A stretch of DNA of 31,745 nt from Actinomycetes bacterium (GCA_023416315.1 JAEZIA010000061.1:1-31745); one strand, 5' to 3'. Positions 6,929 through 14,936 are shown, counted from the first letter of the stretch. Numbers and translations are program-made. The notes: a model not told the origin generated them from the letters alone.

Positions 6929-8506
6929 GTGGCAGCACCAAGGCGCCCGACCGGTCCGTCGTCGCGCGCACCGAGCCGGGCCGAGATGCTCGCCGCGCTG
7001 TCGGTCGCGATCGACCTCGGCCTGGGGCAGCCCGCCGAGCACATGTTGCGGGCTGCGCTGATCGGAACCCGCATCGCCGACCGGTTGGGCCTCGAGTCGG
7101 ATCAACGCGACTGCGTGTACTACGCCACGCTGGTGATGTGGATCGGCTGCCACGCGGACTCCCATGAGTTCGCGCACTGGTTCGGCGACGACATCTCGGT
7201 GCGCCGCGACGCCTACCACGTCGATTGGGCGGGCCTGCCCTACTATCGCTTCCTGGTCGCCAATATCGGCCGCGGCGAACCCCTCACCCAACGGCTCACC
7301 TCGATCGTGACCCTGTTCCTCAACGCCCGAGGCAACATGTCGGCGCTGATCCATTCCCACTGCACCTCGGCGGCGCTGCTCGCCGACCGCATGGGTCTTG
7401 GCGAGGGCGTACAGCACGCGCTGGAATGCAGCTTCGAACGCTACGACGGCAGCGGACTGCCCGGCGGTGTCGGCGGTGCGGACATCCCGATCGAGATGCG
7501 GGTCGCGCAGCTCGCCGACATGGCCGAGGTGCATCACCGCTCGGGCGGGGTGAGCGCGGCGATCGAGATGGCCCGCGAGCGCCGCGGCCGCCACTTCGAC
7601 CCCGATGTGGTCGATGTCTTCGTCGCCGACGCCGAGTCGATCCTGGCCGGGCCGCCCACGGGCGAGGTCTGGGAAGCCGCACTGTCGTGCGCGCCGGATC
7701 GGCATCAGCCGCTGCAGCAGCATTCCCTCGACGAACTCCTGGTCGCACTGGGTGATTTCGTCGACCTGAAATGCCCGTTCACCCTTGGACATTCACGTGC
7801 CGTCGCGCAGCTGGCGGCTGATGCTTCCGAAGCGGCCGGCTTGGGCGATGACGCCGTGACACTGGTACGCCGGGCCGGTCATGTGCACGACCTCGGCCGC
7901 ATCGGCGTCTCCAATCAGGTGTGGTCCAAGCCGACGACACTGTCGACGGCGGAATTCGAACGCATGCGCCTGCATCCCTACCTCACGACCCGAATCCTGA
8001 GCCGTATCAATGGTCTCGAGCAGGTCGCCCAGATCGCAGGAAATCACCACGAATGCGTGAACGGCACCGGTTACCCCCGCGCTCTGTCCGGCGCAGCCCT
8101 CACGATGCCCGACCGGGTGCTGGCCGCCGCGGTCGCGTATCAATCGGCGTTGGAGCCACGGCCGTACCGCACCGCTCTGGACCGGGCGGCGGCCGCCCGA
8201 CGCGTCCGGGACCGGGTCCGCGACGGCGAGTTGGACCCTGTCGCCGGCGAAGCGGTCCTGCACGCCGCCGGGCACCAGACCCGCAGATCCAGCACCCGGC
8301 CCGACGGTCTGACGCCCCGCGAGATCGAAGTGCTGTGCCTGGTGGCGCGTGGCGCCTCAAACAAGGAGATCGCCGCGGCATTGGTGATCAGCGAGAAAAC
8401 CGCACGCAATCACGTCGAACGGACCTACGCCAAGATCGGGGTGTCCAACCGGATCGGGGCGAGCATGTATGCCTTGCGCCACGGGTTGACCGAGCCACCT
8501 GGCTGA
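6929..8506 (+). CDS. Tandem HD-GYP protein fused to a LuxR-type DNA-binding domain
   Basis: 525 residues. The C-terminal third is an intact-looking HD-GYP module: HSRAVAQLA, then HVHDLGRIG with the HD pair at 320-321, NHHECVNGTGYP with GYP at 381-383, and the usual KPTTLSTAEFERMRLHPY between. The N-terminal half looks like a degenerate copy, with FERYDGSGLPGG (GLP at 176-178) in place of GYP and no clear HD pair. Residues about 458-520 form a LuxR/NarL helix-turn-helix (LTPREIEVLCLVARGASNKE, then EKTARNHVERTYAKIGVSN). HD-GYP domains hydrolyse or sense cyclic dinucleotides, so this may be a one-component regulator (inference). GTG 6929 is chosen because starts further upstream (GTG 6905, 6854) overlap the previous gene. 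AGGGAG lies at 6910-6915. The paired palindromes at 6113 and 8515 flank it. Confidence 0.85.
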   Translation: MAAPRRPTGPSSRAPSRAEMLAALSVAIDLGLGQPAEHMLRAALIGTRIADRLGLESDQRDCVYYATLVMWIGCHADSHEFAHWFGDDISVRRDAYHVDWAGLPYYRFLVANIGRGEPLTQRLTSIVTLFLNARGNMSALIHSHCTSAALLADRMGLGEGVQHALECSFERYDGSGLPGGVGGADIPIEMRVAQLADMAEVHHRSGGVSAAIEMARERRGRHFDPDVVDVFVADAESILAGPPTGEVWEAALSCAPDRHQPLQQHSLDELLVALGDFVDLKCPFTLGHSRAVAQLAADASEAAGLGDDAVTLVRRAGHVHDLGRIGVSNQVWSKPTTLSTAEFERMRLHPYLTTRILSRINGLEQVAQIAGNHHECVNGTGYPRALSGAALTMPDRVLAAAVAYQSALEPRPYRTALDRAAAARRVRDRVRDGELDPVAGEAVLHAAGHQTRRSSTRPDGLTPREIEVLCLVARGASNKEIAAALVISEKTARNHVERTYAKIGVSNRIGASMYALRHGLTEPPG

Positions 8507-8514
8507 CGCGGAGT

Positions 8515-8530
8515 TGAGGCGATTGCCTCA
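8515..8530 (+). promoter_or_regulatory. 16-bp palindrome, copy B, candidate operator
   Basis: TGAGGC-GATT-GCCTCA, perfect 6-bp arms, lies 8 bases after the regulator stop and ends 35 bases before ATG 8566 of mddA. It matches copy A at 6113-6128 except for four transitions, two of which preserve pairing of the arms. The flanking bases also match (GT before, TGA after). A weak -10-like AACCAT at 8553-8558 lies 7 bases before the ATG, mirroring copy A. Confidence 0.6.
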
Positions 8531-8565
8531 TGATCTCCTCGGCCCTCGCGCGAACCATGAAGAGC

Positions 8566-9384
8566 ATGACAACCAAGCAGCCCTTCTCCACCTCGCGTAT
8601 CCGACGCGTCCTGGTCGTGGCCTACGGGATCGCGAGCTATCTCGTCTTCCTGATCGCCTTCGGTTACGCCATTGTCTTCGTCGGCGGGATCGTCGTGCCG
8701 CGCACGGTCGACCACGGCATCGACGGCGCTTCACTCGCCTCGGCTCTGATGGTCAACACCGTCTTGCTTGGCCTGTTCGCCGTCCAGCACAGCGTGATGG
8801 CCAGGCCCGCGTTCAAACGGTGGTGGACACGTTTCGTGCCGCCGGTCATCGAACGCAGCACCTACGTGCTGCTGGCCAGTGTCGTGTTGCTGCTGCTGTA
8901 CTGGCAGTGGCGAACGATGCCCGCGGTGATCTGGCACGTCGAGCAGCCGGCACTCCGGGTGCTGCTGTGGACGCTGTTCGCGGCGGGCTGGGTCACGGTC
9001 CTGGCCGCCACCTTCATGATCGATCATTTCGAATTGTTCGGGCTACGCCAGGTTTTCACCGCGTGGCGCGGCACAGCATCCAGTAAGACAGGTTTCCGGG
9101 CCACGCTGTTATACCGCCTGGTGCGCCATCCCCTGATGCTGGGCTTCCTCGTCGCCTTCTGGTCCACACCCACCATGACGGCCGGTCACCTGTTGTTCGC
9201 ATCCGCCACCACGGGCTACATCCTGATCGCCCTGCAGTTCGAGGAGCGCGACCTGGCCGCGGAGCTGGGTGAGCCTTACCAGGTGTACCGCAACTCGGTG
9301 CCGATGCTGGTTCCCGGCCTGCGACCGCGGCGATCCCCCGGCGACATCAGCTCAGGGTGTCCAGTTCACGGCCTCTCCGAATAG
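8566..9384 (+). CDS. mddA: Methanethiol S-methyltransferase (MddA, NnrU-related)
   Basis: A 272-residue integral membrane methyltransferase of the NnrU/isoprenylcysteine methyltransferase superfamily. It closely resembles MddA, which uses SAM to methylate methanethiol to dimethyl sulfide. Diagnostic stretches are LFAVQHSVMARPAFKRWWTR, ERSTYVLLASVVLLLLYWQW, FMIDHFELFGLRQVF, YRLVRHPLMLGFLVAFW and the C-terminal FEERDLAAELGEPYQVYRNS. About five to six membrane segments. The last ~25 residues are an extension without recognised function. In-frame ATGs at 8530 and 8557 exist, but 8566 fits the family N terminus and the promoter spacing. It directly follows the HD-GYP/LuxR gene and carries that regulator's candidate operator. 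Confidence 0.82.
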   Translation: MTTKQPFSTSRIRRVLVVAYGIASYLVFLIAFGYAIVFVGGIVVPRTVDHGIDGASLASALMVNTVLLGLFAVQHSVMARPAFKRWWTRFVPPVIERSTYVLLASVVLLLLYWQWRTMPAVIWHVEQPALRVLLWTLFAAGWVTVLAATFMIDHFELFGLRQVFTAWRGTASSKTGFRATLLYRLVRHPLMLGFLVAFWSTPTMTAGHLLFASATTGYILIALQFEERDLAAELGEPYQVYRNSVPMLVPGLRPRRSPGDISSGCPVHGLSE

Positions 9385-9395
9385 CCTCGCGCCGG

Positions 9396-9421
9396 CGTTT
9401 GCCCGCGAGCCTTCCGGGGAA
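9396..9421 (+). promoter_or_regulatory. SigF-like promoter of the DUF1206 gene
   Basis: CGTTT (9396-9400), 16 bases, then GGGAA (9417-9421), 11 bases before GTG 9433. This resembles the mycobacterial SigF pattern GTTT-N15/16-GGGTA with one change in the -10. The same pattern precedes the genes at 19450 and 19994. Confidence 0.4.
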
Positions 9422-9432
9422 GCCCAATCCTC

Positions 9433-10254
9433 GTGGCCGACAATGCAATGCACGGAGCTGTGCGAGCAGCCACGCACAGCAGGCCGTTCGAACTGGCCGC
9501 CAGGGCCGGATACAGCATCAGCGGTGTGCTGCACCTGCTGATCGCCTACATCGTCATTCGGCTCGCCTTCGGCTCGGCCGGCGACGCCGACCAGTCCGGG
9601 GCGCTGGCCACCCTGGCAGCCCAGCCCGGCGGCGCGGTGGCGCTCTGGCTCACCGCCGGGGGCCTGGTCGCGCTCGCGCTGTGGCGTATTGCCGAAACCA
9701 TCGTCGGCTCGCATCCCGGTGAGCCGGGACGTGAGCACGACGGCCCGTATGACGCCTTCGACCGGGTGAGGTCGGCGGCGCTGGCCGCCATCTACGTCGG
9801 CATCGCGCTGGCCGCGGTGCGCTTCGCCGGCGGCGGTGGCCAGTCGAGCAGTTCGCAGAACACCGGCCTCACCGCCCGCCTGCTCCAAAGCGGTTGGGGC
9901 AAAGCGATTCTGCTGATCGCCGCCGCGGTCATCATCGGAGTCGGCGGCTATCACATCTATAAGGGGCTCTCGACGAAGTTCGAGGACGACCTGACCGTCA
10001 CCGGCGGCGGCCCGCTGATCACCCCGCTGGGGATCGCCGGATACACCGCCAAGGGCGTCGTATTGAGCGGAGCAGGAGTCCTGTTGGTGATCGCGACCGT
10101 GACCGCCGACCCGGCCAAGGGCGCCGGGCTGGACGCCGCGGTGAAGAGCTTGGGCGAGGCGCCGTTCGGTAAGGCACTGCTGATCGCGGCGGCGGCCGGC
10201 TTCGCCGCCTATGGTGCGTATTGCTTCATCCTCGCCCGCTTCTCCCGGATGTAG
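9433..10254 (+). CDS. DUF1206 membrane protein
   Basis: 273 residues organised as three successive DUF1206 units of about 70-80 residues, each with two membrane segments. The unit starts read ELAARAGYSISGVLHLLIAY, RVRSAALAAIYVGIALAAVR and LGIAGYTAKGVVLSGAGVLL. Function of the family is unknown. GTG 9433 is taken as start (MADNAMHGAVRAATHSRP); ATG 9448 is an alternative. A Ser-rich loop lies near residues 136-142. A SigF-like promoter element is placed 11 bases upstream, suggesting general-stress control. It converges on the NTF2-like gene, with a hairpin between them. Confidence 0.88.
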   Translation: MADNAMHGAVRAATHSRPFELAARAGYSISGVLHLLIAYIVIRLAFGSAGDADQSGALATLAAQPGGAVALWLTAGGLVALALWRIAETIVGSHPGEPGREHDGPYDAFDRVRSAALAAIYVGIALAAVRFAGGGGQSSSSQNTGLTARLLQSGWGKAILLIAAAVIIGVGGYHIYKGLSTKFEDDLTVTGGGPLITPLGIAGYTAKGVVLSGAGVLLVIATVTADPAKGAGLDAAVKSLGEAPFGKALLIAAAAGFAAYGAYCFILARFSRM

Positions 10255-10278
10255 TCTTCCGCTGACTCACCTCGAGTA

Positions 10279-10297
10279 GCCGCTAACCGAAAGCGGC
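10279..10297. terminator. Bidirectional hairpin between convergent genes
   Basis: GCCGCT and AGCGGC form a perfect 6-bp stem around a 7-base loop in the 48-bp gap between the DUF1206 gene (plus) and the NTF2-like gene (minus). Terminator role is inferred from position. Confidence 0.4.
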
Positions 10298-10302
10298 GCA
10301 AG

Positions 10303-11094
10303 TCATTCGGCGAAGTACCGCAGCCGGGTGATCGTTGCACCCGAGGCGGCGAGGTCGGCGATCAGCACCCCGGGCCGCGGTCCGCGCGACGACGCGGTGA
10401 CCGACGAACCGGCGACGATCACCTTGGTCCACGACACGCCCACCAAGCGATCACTGAACGTGCTGAACTTCAACGGATTTCGCTCACCGTCGGTGATCAG
10501 GGCGCCGGAACCGAGCGCTCGCCACGCGCGCAGCTGGTCACCGGCGGCCACCGCGTCGAGAAAGCCTCGTACCGTGCGCTTGCCCCGGAAACGCGGGCCG
10601 CGAAAGCCGGTCGCGAACCCGAGCGATCCGCGCCAGCCCTGGTTGCGGATCAGCGCTCGGCTCAATTCCACCGCCTGCGGGGCGGCCGGCGCACCGTTGC
10701 GGGCGAACTCCCACACCATCGCGGGCAGCTCCCAATAGGCGCGCAGGCGCTCGATGCGCCAGTGCTGCTGCACCTCACGCAGGTCGTAGCGCAGCACGGC
10801 CGGAATGTGCATGGTCACCGCCGCGCCCATCCCGACTTCGAGCACGACATCGCGGATGACGGTGGTGTCCGAGACGATGTCGGCTTCGTGGTGGAAGACA
10901 ATCTGCCGCGGCGCGATGAACGTGTCGTAGAACCGCCCGATCCGCTCCGTGCCGATGTGCGGCCGCGACCCGACCGGGTCCTCGACCCGGCCGTCGTCGG
11001 TGAACAACCCGACCCAGCCGTCCCGGTCATGCCCGGCGGCCATCAGCGGGGACCGGTCGACGGCGTCGATCAGAGCCGAGCGGGACGCGGTCAT
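10303..11094 (-). CDS. NTF2-like (SnoaL-type) protein with extra C-terminal half
   Basis: 263 residues. The N-terminal ~130 residues read like the NTF2/SnoaL cone fold: SPLMAAGHDRDGWVGLFTDD, then GRVEDPVGSRPHIGTERIGRF and a later RYDLREVQQHWRIERLRAYWE strand. This fold is used by ketosteroid isomerases and polyketide cyclases, but no specific reaction can be assigned. Residues about 175-263 may be a second, diverged copy (VRGFLDAVAAGDQLRAWRALGSG...). The ATG overlaps the pncA stop by one base (TGATG), so it is the second gene of a pncA operon and probably translationally coupled. No signal peptide. Confidence 0.75.
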   Translation of the reverse strand: MTASRSALIDAVDRSPLMAAGHDRDGWVGLFTDDGRVEDPVGSRPHIGTERIGRFYDTFIAPRQIVFHHEADIVSDTTVIRDVVLEVGMGAAVTMHIPAVLRYDLREVQQHWRIERLRAYWELPAMVWEFARNGAPAAPQAVELSRALIRNQGWRGSLGFATGFRGPRFRGKRTVRGFLDAVAAGDQLRAWRALGSGALITDGERNPLKFSTFSDRLVGVSWTKVIVAGSSVTASSRGPRPGVLIADLAASGATITRLRYFAE

Positions 11095-11651
11095 CAGGCG
11101 CTACGAACCAGTTCGACTCCGCGACCGCGCATGTCGGTCAACGCTTCTTCGGTCGACCCGGGTGCCACGCCCGCGGTCAGGTCGACCAACACCCGGGTGG
11201 CGAATCCGGCGCGGACGGCGTCGGCCGCGGTTTGCCGCACGCAGTAGTCGGTGGCGATACCCACGATGTCGACCTCGTCGACGTCGCGGGCCCGCAGCCA
11301 CTCGGTCAGTGAGGTGTCGTCGATCGAACCCTCGAAGCCGCTGTAGGCCGCGGTGTAGGCGCCCTTGTGGAACACCGCCTCGATCGGGCCGGTGTTCAGT
11401 TCCGGATGAAAGTCCGCGCCCGCGGTTCCGGCGACACAGTGGCGCGGCCAGGAGTCGACGTAGTCCGGCGGGTCGGAGAAATGCGCTCCGGGGTCGACGT
11501 GGAAGTCCTTGGTCGCCACCACATGGCCATAGCCGTGATCGCTCGAAAGCAGCGCGTTGATGGCCCGCACCACCTCGGTGGCCCCGGCCACGGCCAGCGA
11601 GCCTCCCTCGCAGAAATCGCTCTGCACGTCGACGATGATCAACGCCCGCAT
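11094..11651 (-). CDS. pncA: Nicotinamidase/pyrazinamidase PncA
   Basis: 185 residues, almost the same length as the M. tuberculosis enzyme (186), and clearly of that family. It deamidates nicotinamide to nicotinic acid in NAD salvage and also activates pyrazinamide. Catalytic residues are in place: D8, K96 and C137 (C138 in M. tuberculosis, a one-residue deletion in a loop). The metal-binding set D49, H51, H57 and H71 is also present. The residue before the catalytic cysteine is Tyr (TDYC), where M. tuberculosis has His; whether this affects pyrazinamide hydrolysis is not readable here. ATG 11651 follows a TACGGT box by 6 bases, suggesting a leaderless mRNA. Divergent from the fusion aminotransferase gene. 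Confidence 0.96.
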   Translation of the reverse strand: MRALIIVDVQSDFCEGGSLAVAGATEVVRAINALLSSDHGYGHVVATKDFHVDPGAHFSDPPDYVDSWPRHCVAGTAGADFHPELNTGPIEAVFHKGAYTAAYSGFEGSIDDTSLTEWLRARDVDEVDIVGIATDYCVRQTAADAVRAGFATRVLVDLTAGVAPGSTEEALTDMRGRGVELVRSA

Positions 11652-11657
11652 CTGCCC

Positions 11658-11663
11658 ACCGTA
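11658..11663 (-). promoter_or_regulatory. -10 box of pncA
   Basis: On the minus strand TACGGT is followed by 6 bases and then ATG 11651. This is the TANNNT-N6-ATG arrangement of leaderless mycobacterial promoters. No convincing -35 seen. Confidence 0.5.
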
Positions 11664-11692
11664 TCGGCAGATCCGAGGCTGTCCACCCGCAG

Positions 11693-11698
11693 TACAGT
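11693..11698 (+). promoter_or_regulatory. -10 box of the kinase/aminotransferase gene
   Basis: TACAGT lies 10 bases before ATG 11709, giving a predicted leader of only a few bases. No Shine-Dalgarno is visible. It shares the 57-bp divergent gap with the pncA promoter. Confidence 0.4.
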
Positions 11699-11708
11699 TC
11701 GTAGCGAC

Positions 11709-14639
11709 ATGACACTGTTCGACTTCTTCCAGGCCGAGGAACTGCCGGTGCCGGCGATCACCCCGGCGCAGGCCCGTGACATCGCCGCGACGCATTTCGG
11801 GATCGACGCCGAAGTCAGCGCGCTCGGCAGCCAGCAGGACGCCAACTTCCTGCTGAGCGATCCCGACGGCGCGCCGATCGGGGTGCTCAAGATCGCCAAC
11901 CCGGCGTTCTCCCGCATCGAGATCGAGGCCCAGGACGCCGCCGCGGCGCATCTGAACGCGGCGGGCGCCGACGTGCGGGCCGCGACGAACGTCGGGTTCG
12001 CCGGCGTCGCCCCGATCGCCGAGGTGCCCGGCGAGAACGGCGCGGTGCTGTACGCGCGGATCATCGCGCACCTTCCAGGCGGCACGTTGAGCGGTGAGCG
12101 ATACCTGACCCCGGCTCAGGCGGCCGCGCTGGGTGCCCTGACCGGCCGAACCGTCCGCGCGCTGGCCGATTTCGACCATCCCGGCGTCGACCGGGTGCTG
12201 CAGTGGGACCTGCGCCACGCTCAGCGCACCGTCGAGGTGCTTGCCGGCCACGTCGCCGACACCGACCGCCGGGAGGCCGTCGAGGCCGCCGCGGCCGCGG
12301 CCTGGCAGGTGGTCTCCGACCTGGCCGAGGATCTGCCGATCCAGGTCATCCACGGCGACATCACCGATGACAACGTGGTGTGCCGTGCGCCGGCAGCCGG
12401 CCGGCTTCCGGACGGCGTCATCGACCTGGGTGATCTGACCCGCTCGTGGACCGTCGGCGAGCTGGCGATCGCCGTCTCGTCGCTGCTGCGGCACGAGGGC
12501 GGCGAGCCCGCGGCGACGCTGCCGGCCATCGCCGCGTTCCACGCCGTGCGCCCGCTGAGCCCCGCCGAGATCGAGGCACTCTGGCCGCTGGTGGTCCTGC
12601 GGGCGGCGGTGCTGGTGGTCAGCGGGCTGCACCAGGCCGCGATCGACGCCGACAACGCCTACGCCGTCGAGGCGCTGGATTTCGAGTGGCGGATCTTCGA
12701 GCGGGCCGTCGAGGTGCCCAGTGCGGTCATGACCGCGCTGATCCGGTCCGCACTGGGTGCCGGTGATGCCGACGACGCACCGCGCGTGCCGAGCCCGCTG
12801 ATCGCCGGCCTGACGCCGGTCTCGGTGGCACGGCTGGACCTGTCGTCGGAGTCCGACGCCCTGGATGCCGGCCGCTGGCTGACCGGGAGCTGCGAGGACG
12901 ACGTGGCCGCCGACGCCCTCACCGGTGGCGCCGAGGCCGTCGTGACCACCTTCGGCCAGCCGCGCCTGACCCGGTCGGTGCCGCTGAGCCCCGAATCCGC
13001 GGCCACCGTGGGGACCGGCATGGACGTGTGGATTCCGTCCGCCACGCCGATCACAGCACCGTGGGCCGGCGTGGTGGAGGTCGCCGACGACGACACCGTC
13101 ACGCTCACCGGCATACCGGGAACGCTGCATGTCGGCGGCGCTGTGCGGATCGACAACCGGATTCAGCCGGGTCGCACCGTCGACGCCGGTGAAACCCTCG
13201 GCAGCGTGGACGGCCGGTTCTGGATCCACTGGCGGACCCGGCCCGATGTGGCCGTCCCGGACTTCGTCCGAGCCGAATACGCCCCGGGATGGCTGAGCCT
13301 GGTCGCAGATCCCGGCCCGCTGCTCGGCCTGCCGTCGGTGACGCCGGTCGGCGACGACAGCGAGGCGCTGTGGCGCCGTCGCGGGGCTTCCTTCGCCTCG
13401 GTCCAGGAGCACTACTACCTCGACCCGCCCCGCATCGAACGGGGCTGGCGTGAGCACATGATCGACACCAATGCCCGCAGCTACCTGGACATGGTCAACA
13501 ACGTCGCGGTACTCGGCCACGGCCACCCGGTGCTGGCCGACGCCGTCGCGCGCCAGTGGCGGCGGCTGAACACGAACTCGCGGTTCAACTACGCCGCGGT
13601 GGTGGCGCTCTCGGAGCGACTGGCCGCCACGCTGCCCGGCCCGCTGGACACCGTGTTTCTGGTGAACTCGGGCTCCGAGGCCGTGGACCTGGCGCTGCGG
13701 CTGGCGATGGCCGCGACCGGCCGCCACGACGTGGTCGCGGTGGCCGAGGCCTACCACGGCTGGACCTATGCCACCGACGCGATATCGACCTCGGTGGCCG
13801 ACAACCCCAACGCCCTGGCGACCCGACCCACGTGGGTGCACACCGTGCCCTCACCCAACTCCTATCGCGGCGAACATCGCGGGTCGGAGGCCCACCACTA
13901 CGCCCCCGAAGCTGTCGCAATCGTCGAACAGCTTGCCGCGCAAGGAAACCCGCCCGCGGCATTCATCTGCGAGCCGTTCTACGGCAACGCGGGCGGGATG
14001 GCGCTGCCCGACGGCTACCTCAAGACCGTCTACGCCGCGGTTCGTGCCGCCGGCGGGGTGGCCATCGCCGACGAGGTGCAGGTCGGCTACGGCCGCACCG
14101 GCCGGTCGTTCTGGAGCTTCGAGCAACAGGACGTGGTGCCCGACATCGTCACCGTCGCGAAGGCGATGGGCAACGGTCAGCCGCTCGGTGCGGTGATCAC
14201 CACCCGGGAGATCGCCGAGAAATACCGGACCCAGGGATACTTCTTCTCCTCCGCCGGCGGCAGCCCGGTTTCCTGTGTGGTCGGTCTGACCGTCCTCGAC
14301 CTTCTGGAGAAGGAGGGCCTGCAGCGCAACGCGCTGACCGTCGGCGACCACCTGCGGGCCCGCATCGAGGACCTGGCGACCCGCCACGAGTTGATCGGCA
14401 CCGTGCACGGCAGCGGGCTGTACATGGGTGTCGAACTGGTTCGCGACCGCGCGACGCTGGAGCCCGCGGTGGCCGAGACCGCGGCGATCTGCGAGCGACT
14501 GCTCGGCCTCGGGGTGATCGTGCAGCCCACCGGCGACCGGCAGAACGTGCTGAAGGTTAAACCCCCGATGTGCATCACCCGGGAATCGGCCGACTTTTTC
14601 GCCGACATGCTCGATCGGGTGCTGTCCACTGGCTGGTGA
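11709..14639 (+). CDS. APH-type kinase / M23-like / class III aminotransferase fusion
   Basis: 976 residues in three parts. Residues about 1-340 are an aminoglycoside-phosphotransferase-like kinase, with HGDITDDNV (H215, D217) as the catalytic loop and IDLGD (D239) as the metal-binding acid. Residues about 430-560 resemble an M23 peptidase/lipoyl-like beta fold (VWIPSATPITAPWAGVVEV, then VRIDNRIQPGRTVDAGETLG), without obvious M23 zinc ligands. The last ~430 residues are a class III PLP enzyme with VNSGSEAVDLALRLA, IADEVQVGYGRTG and TVAKAMGNGQPLG (PLP lysine K818). The kinase plus class III pairing recalls hydroxylysine kinase and phospholyases acting on phosphorylated amino alcohols, so a phosphorylate-then-eliminate reaction is plausible (inference). 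The true start is ATG 11709; further upstream the frame runs through pncA. Confidence 0.88.
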   Translation: MTLFDFFQAEELPVPAITPAQARDIAATHFGIDAEVSALGSQQDANFLLSDPDGAPIGVLKIANPAFSRIEIEAQDAAAAHLNAAGADVRAATNVGFAGVAPIAEVPGENGAVLYARIIAHLPGGTLSGERYLTPAQAAALGALTGRTVRALADFDHPGVDRVLQWDLRHAQRTVEVLAGHVADTDRREAVEAAAAAAWQVVSDLAEDLPIQVIHGDITDDNVVCRAPAAGRLPDGVIDLGDLTRSWTVGELAIAVSSLLRHEGGEPAATLPAIAAFHAVRPLSPAEIEALWPLVVLRAAVLVVSGLHQAAIDADNAYAVEALDFEWRIFERAVEVPSAVMTALIRSALGAGDADDAPRVPSPLIAGLTPVSVARLDLSSESDALDAGRWLTGSCEDDVAADALTGGAEAVVTTFGQPRLTRSVPLSPESAATVGTGMDVWIPSATPITAPWAGVVEVADDDTVTLTGIPGTLHVGGAVRIDNRIQPGRTVDAGETLGSVDGRFWIHWRTRPDVAVPDFVRAEYAPGWLSLVADPGPLLGLPSVTPVGDDSEALWRRRGASFASVQEHYYLDPPRIERGWREHMIDTNARSYLDMVNNVAVLGHGHPVLADAVARQWRRLNTNSRFNYAAVVALSERLAATLPGPLDTVFLVNSGSEAVDLALRLAMAATGRHDVVAVAEAYHGWTYATDAISTSVADNPNALATRPTWVHTVPSPNSYRGEHRGSEAHHYAPEAVAIVEQLAAQGNPPAAFICEPFYGNAGGMALPDGYLKTVYAAVRAAGGVAIADEVQVGYGRTGRSFWSFEQQDVVPDIVTVAKAMGNGQPLGAVITTREIAEKYRTQGYFFSSAGGSPVSCVVGLTVLDLLEKEGLQRNALTVGDHLRARIEDLATRHELIGTVHGSGLYMGVELVRDRATLEPAVAETAAICERLLGLGVIVQPTGDRQNVLKVKPPMCITRESADFFADMLDRVLSTGW

Positions 14640-14708
14640 ATCAGCTGGTCGGCCAGTTGGACTGGTCACCGCCACCGGTGCGTCCGACAGCGTCGTCGGC
14701 GCTGCGGC

Positions 14709-14843
14709 CGCTTCGGAACGCGTTGTCCCGCAATCAATCAACACGTTGCGACGGCCACCGCGGACCAGCCCGACCGTGACGTCCGGGAACGGCAACCGGC
14801 AGCGATGCACGCCGGTGGACAGGGTTTCGCAGCGGAGGTGCAT
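14709..14843 (-). pseudogene. N-terminal remnant of an MBL-fold metallo-hydrolase gene
   Basis: Reading minus from ATG 14843 gives about 45 codons that look like the start of an MBL-fold hydrolase: TLSTGVHRCRLPFPDVTVGL, then RRNVLIDCGTTRSEA. After this the frame continues with no resemblance (a Ser/Thr/Pro/Ala run) into the antisense of the aminotransferase gene, and the metal-binding HxHxDH region is absent. The gene is thus 3'-truncated, presumably by a deletion that joined it to the end of the upstream gene. Recognition is from remembered family N termini, so moderate confidence. Confidence 0.5.
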
Positions 14844-14889
14844 GCCCGGCAAGATTGCCGCTGGCCTACGGTAGGGGTGGGCACTTACG

Positions 14890-14918
14890 TTGCACTGTGT
14901 AGCTAAGCGAATTATAGT
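14890..14918 (+). promoter_or_regulatory. Promoter of the glycosyltransferase operon
   Basis: TTGCAC (14890-14895), a 17-base spacer and TATAGT (14913-14918) give the best housekeeping-type promoter in the window. Predicted start near 14925, inside the operator that follows, with a leader of about 108 bases before ATG 15033. Confidence 0.7.
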
Positions 14919-14919
14919 C

Positions 14920-14936
14920 CAGACACATGTCCAGAC
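14920..14936 (+). promoter_or_regulatory. Candidate TetR operator at the operon's transcription start
   Basis: CAGACACATGTCCAGAC starts one base after the -10 box. Its reverse complement occurs with one mismatch at 18832-18848, over the start codon of the TetR gene. The core is an imperfect palindrome, CAGACA-CA-TGTCCAG. GTCCAGACA is also repeated directly (14917-14925 and 14929-14937). Repression by the neighbouring TetR protein is inferred. Confidence 0.6.
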
